Below are positions 62,731-64,000 of a stretch of DNA of 64,000 nt, one piece after another. The notes beneath the pieces were generated by a model, which had not been told where the DNA came from, made no database searches, and saw nothing but the letters and a program-made list of their open reading frames with translations. The position numbers and the translations under genes are program-made. Position 1 is the first letter of the stretch. Every line of letters starts with the position of its first letter. Source of the stretch: Pedobacter sp. BMA (GTDB taxonomy: Bacteria > Bacteroidota > Bacteroidia > Sphingobacteriales > Sphingobacteriaceae); NCBI RefSeq assembly GCF_001027745.1, contig NZ_LECU01000007.1, forward strand, positions 248,001 to 312,000, in the 5' to 3' direction.

Positions 62731-63171
62731 TTATTTTTTCTTTACTACGAGTAAATGGTCGCATACTAAAACGACTTCTCCGTGCTGGTTGATGATTTCT
62801 ACATGTTCCGTTACGGTTCCATATTCTGGTCTTTTACTATCTCCTTTTTCAGAGATCGTAACTTCAGAGTGGATGGTATCACCTATAAATACCGGCTTTA
62901 CGAAACGCAATTTATCATAACCTTTCGACATGGCCTCAGGATTGATTTCGGACGCAGTTAAACCGATACCGATACTAAAAATCATCGTGCCATGTGCAAT
63001 GCGTTGTTTAAAGGGTTGGGTGGCACACCACTCTGCATCCATGTGGTGTGGAAAAAAATCACCGGTATGCCCGGCATGAACTACAAAATCGGTTTCTGTT
63101 ATAGTGCGCCCCAGGGTTACACGTTTATCCTGTAACTGATAGTCCTCAAAAAATGTTGATTTGAAATACAT
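62731..63171 (-). CDS. MaoC-like hot-dog dehydratase
   Basis: A 146-residue single hot-dog domain of the MaoC/(R)-hydratase type. The catalytic Asp/His region is visible as ETDFVVHAGHTGDFFPHHMDAEWC (about 25-48). FKQRIAHGTMIFSIGIGLTA follows (about 53-72) and AEVTISEKGDS-like text appears as HSEVTISEKGDSKR. Typical length 140-160. Starts 3 bases after the Gfo/Idh-type stop and lies 72 bases before FucP. In sugar operons such proteins are thought to dehydrate or hydrate acidic sugar intermediates, but its role here is unproven. Confidence 0.85.
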   Translation of the reverse strand: MYFKSTFFEDYQLQDKRVTLGRTITETDFVVHAGHTGDFFPHHMDAEWCATQPFKQRIAHGTMIFSIGIGLTASEINPEAMSKGYDKLRFVKPVFIGDTIHSEVTISEKGDSKRPEYGTVTEHVEIINQHGEVVLVCDHLLVVKKK

Positions 63172-63174
63172 CGT

Positions 63175-64000
63175 TTATTCTTTATCTTTTACTTTAACGC
63201 CACCAAAATCACTTGATTGGTAAGCACTTTCTACAACCGCCATCGTTTGAATCACATCTTCAACGCTGGTATGCAGTACATCTGTTGATCCTTCACTAAA
63301 AAGCATCAGGTTTGCCATGGTACCGATGAAGGCTTCGGGGAACCAGGATCCTTCGAGTTTGACTGTTTGCCACACGGGAGATTTCCCATCTTCCACCAGG
63401 CAATATTCAAAAACATCAGGCACACCATGCGGGTAATCCATTAGTAAACCTATTTTAGCAACAATAGCTCCTTTGGTCCCCTCCCATTTGATATAACTTT
63501 CCTGGTGATCAGGACCGAAATCATGGTCATGGTTGGTATTGATTACGGCATGTAAAGTATCGCCATAATCAAACAGAATTGTTGAGCGCGATGATGACAG
63601 TTTTTTGGCCGGATGTTTCAAGGTCTTTGCTAAAACACTCTGAGGATTCCCTAAAAATGAGCGGATTAAATCGACGTAATGAATGCTGTGATACTGGATC
63701 TCGAGGCGCGGATGGATAATCACATGCGGAAAAATCTCCCATGGGGTCTTGATTGTCACCCGAACTTCCATGTCATACAATTCCCCTATTAAACCCTGCC
63801 CGATAAGATATCGTGCGGCGCTGACAAAAGGCGCAAAGCGCAGTTGGAAGTTTATTGCAGCCTTAAGCTTTTTAGCCCTGCATAATTCCAGGATTTCATT
63901 GGCCTGCGCAAAATCATCACCCATTGGCTTTTGAATCAATACAGCGCTGCCATCGGGCAACTGGTTTAAAGCTTCGATGTACTGGGCAGGCATAATGGTT
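63175..64000 (-). CDS. Gfo/Idh/MocA-family oxidoreductase, 5' end beyond window
   Basis: At least 272 C-terminal residues of a Gfo/Idh/MocA dehydrogenase. The EKP-like motif reads LIQKPMGDDFAQANEIL near the left end, followed by FQLRFAPFVSAARYLI and HYVDLIRSFLGNPQSV (the His of the family active site). The frame remains open to the right edge, so the NAD-binding domain with its GxGxxG is outside. The Met at 63993 is internal. Gfo/Idh enzymes oxidise or reduce sugars and derivatives with bound NAD(P). It is co-transcribed with MaoC and FucP, upstream members of the same operon. Confidence 0.88.
   Translation of the reverse strand, partial: TIMPAQYIEALNQLPDGSAVLIQKPMGDDFAQANEILELCRAKKLKAAINFQLRFAPFVSAARYLIGQGLIGELYDMEVRVTIKTPWEIFPHVIIHPRLEIQYHSIHYVDLIRSFLGNPQSVLAKTLKHPAKKLSSSRSTILFDYGDTLHAVINTNHDHDFGPDHQESYIKWEGTKGAIVAKIGLLMDYPHGVPDVFEYCLVEDGKSPVWQTVKLEGSWFPEAFIGTMANLMLFSEGSTDVLHTSVEDVIQTMAVVESAYQSSDFGGVKVKDKE

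Overview
The window looks like chromosome of a Bacteroidota member of the Sphingobacteriaceae, close to Pedobacter. The signs are a SusC/SusD pair with an ECF sigma/FecR switch, TonB receptors with carboxypeptidase-regulatory-like N-termini, a split KdpD, TAnnTTTG-type -7 promoter boxes and mostly absent Shine-Dalgarno sequences. I identified about 45 protein genes, two tRNAs and no insertion sequence, prophage or CRISPR array.

Left part (1-10.3 kb): the end of a GH15 glucoamylase/trehalase-type gene, a stress-type short-chain dehydrogenase and a cytoplasmic GH13 alpha-amylase. Next comes a compact peptide-export cassette on the minus strand: a 77-aa double-glycine-leader peptide (7712-7945), a terminator, an HlyD adaptor and a C39-peptidase ABC exporter. 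A Crp/Fnr-type regulator is divergent from it, followed by an orphan GAF-PAS-PAS protein.

Phosphorus-acquisition island (10.4-26.2 kb, all minus strand): beta-propeller phytase, beta-helix lipoprotein and TonB receptor; a TPR-HTH regulator; a nucleotide pyrophosphatase/phosphodiesterase; and ECF sigma, FecR, SusC, SusD and a Tat-exported metallophosphatase. The SusCD pair is therefore linked to phosphatases instead of glycosidases. All four transcription units carry a similar 17-nt box upstream, a candidate phosphate-regulon operator.

Middle (26.2-33 kb): a candidate structured RNA (26281-26425); an export operon of small membrane protein, ABC membrane domain without an ATPase domain, HlyD adaptor and TolC; a secreted metzincin-like protease with a crystallin-type C-terminus; and a tRNA-Gly/tRNA-Leu transcript with a good promoter and terminator.

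Kdp region (33-42 kb, minus strand): a 26-aa micro-ORF, kdpF, kdpA, kdpB, kdpC, an outer-membrane porin, the KdpD sensory half and a separate HAMP-PAS histidine kinase. No kdpE is present. Tandem 20-bp operator-like repeats precede the operon, and related sequences precede the next operon upstream, an argE-like deacylase plus an acetyltransferase gene interrupted by an in-frame TGA.

Right part (44-64 kb): a small membrane protein, an 11-bp repeat/hairpin element, an SDR, a CDGSH Fe-S protein and an araBDA operon. A long minus-strand operon runs off the right edge: oxidoreductase, MaoC, FucP-like transporter, GH106, GH127, SGNH esterase, DUF5703-type protein, fucose-dehydrogenase-like SDR and zinc alcohol dehydrogenase. 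Its gene content suggests breakdown of a deoxysugar- and arabinofuranose-decorated plant polysaccharide.
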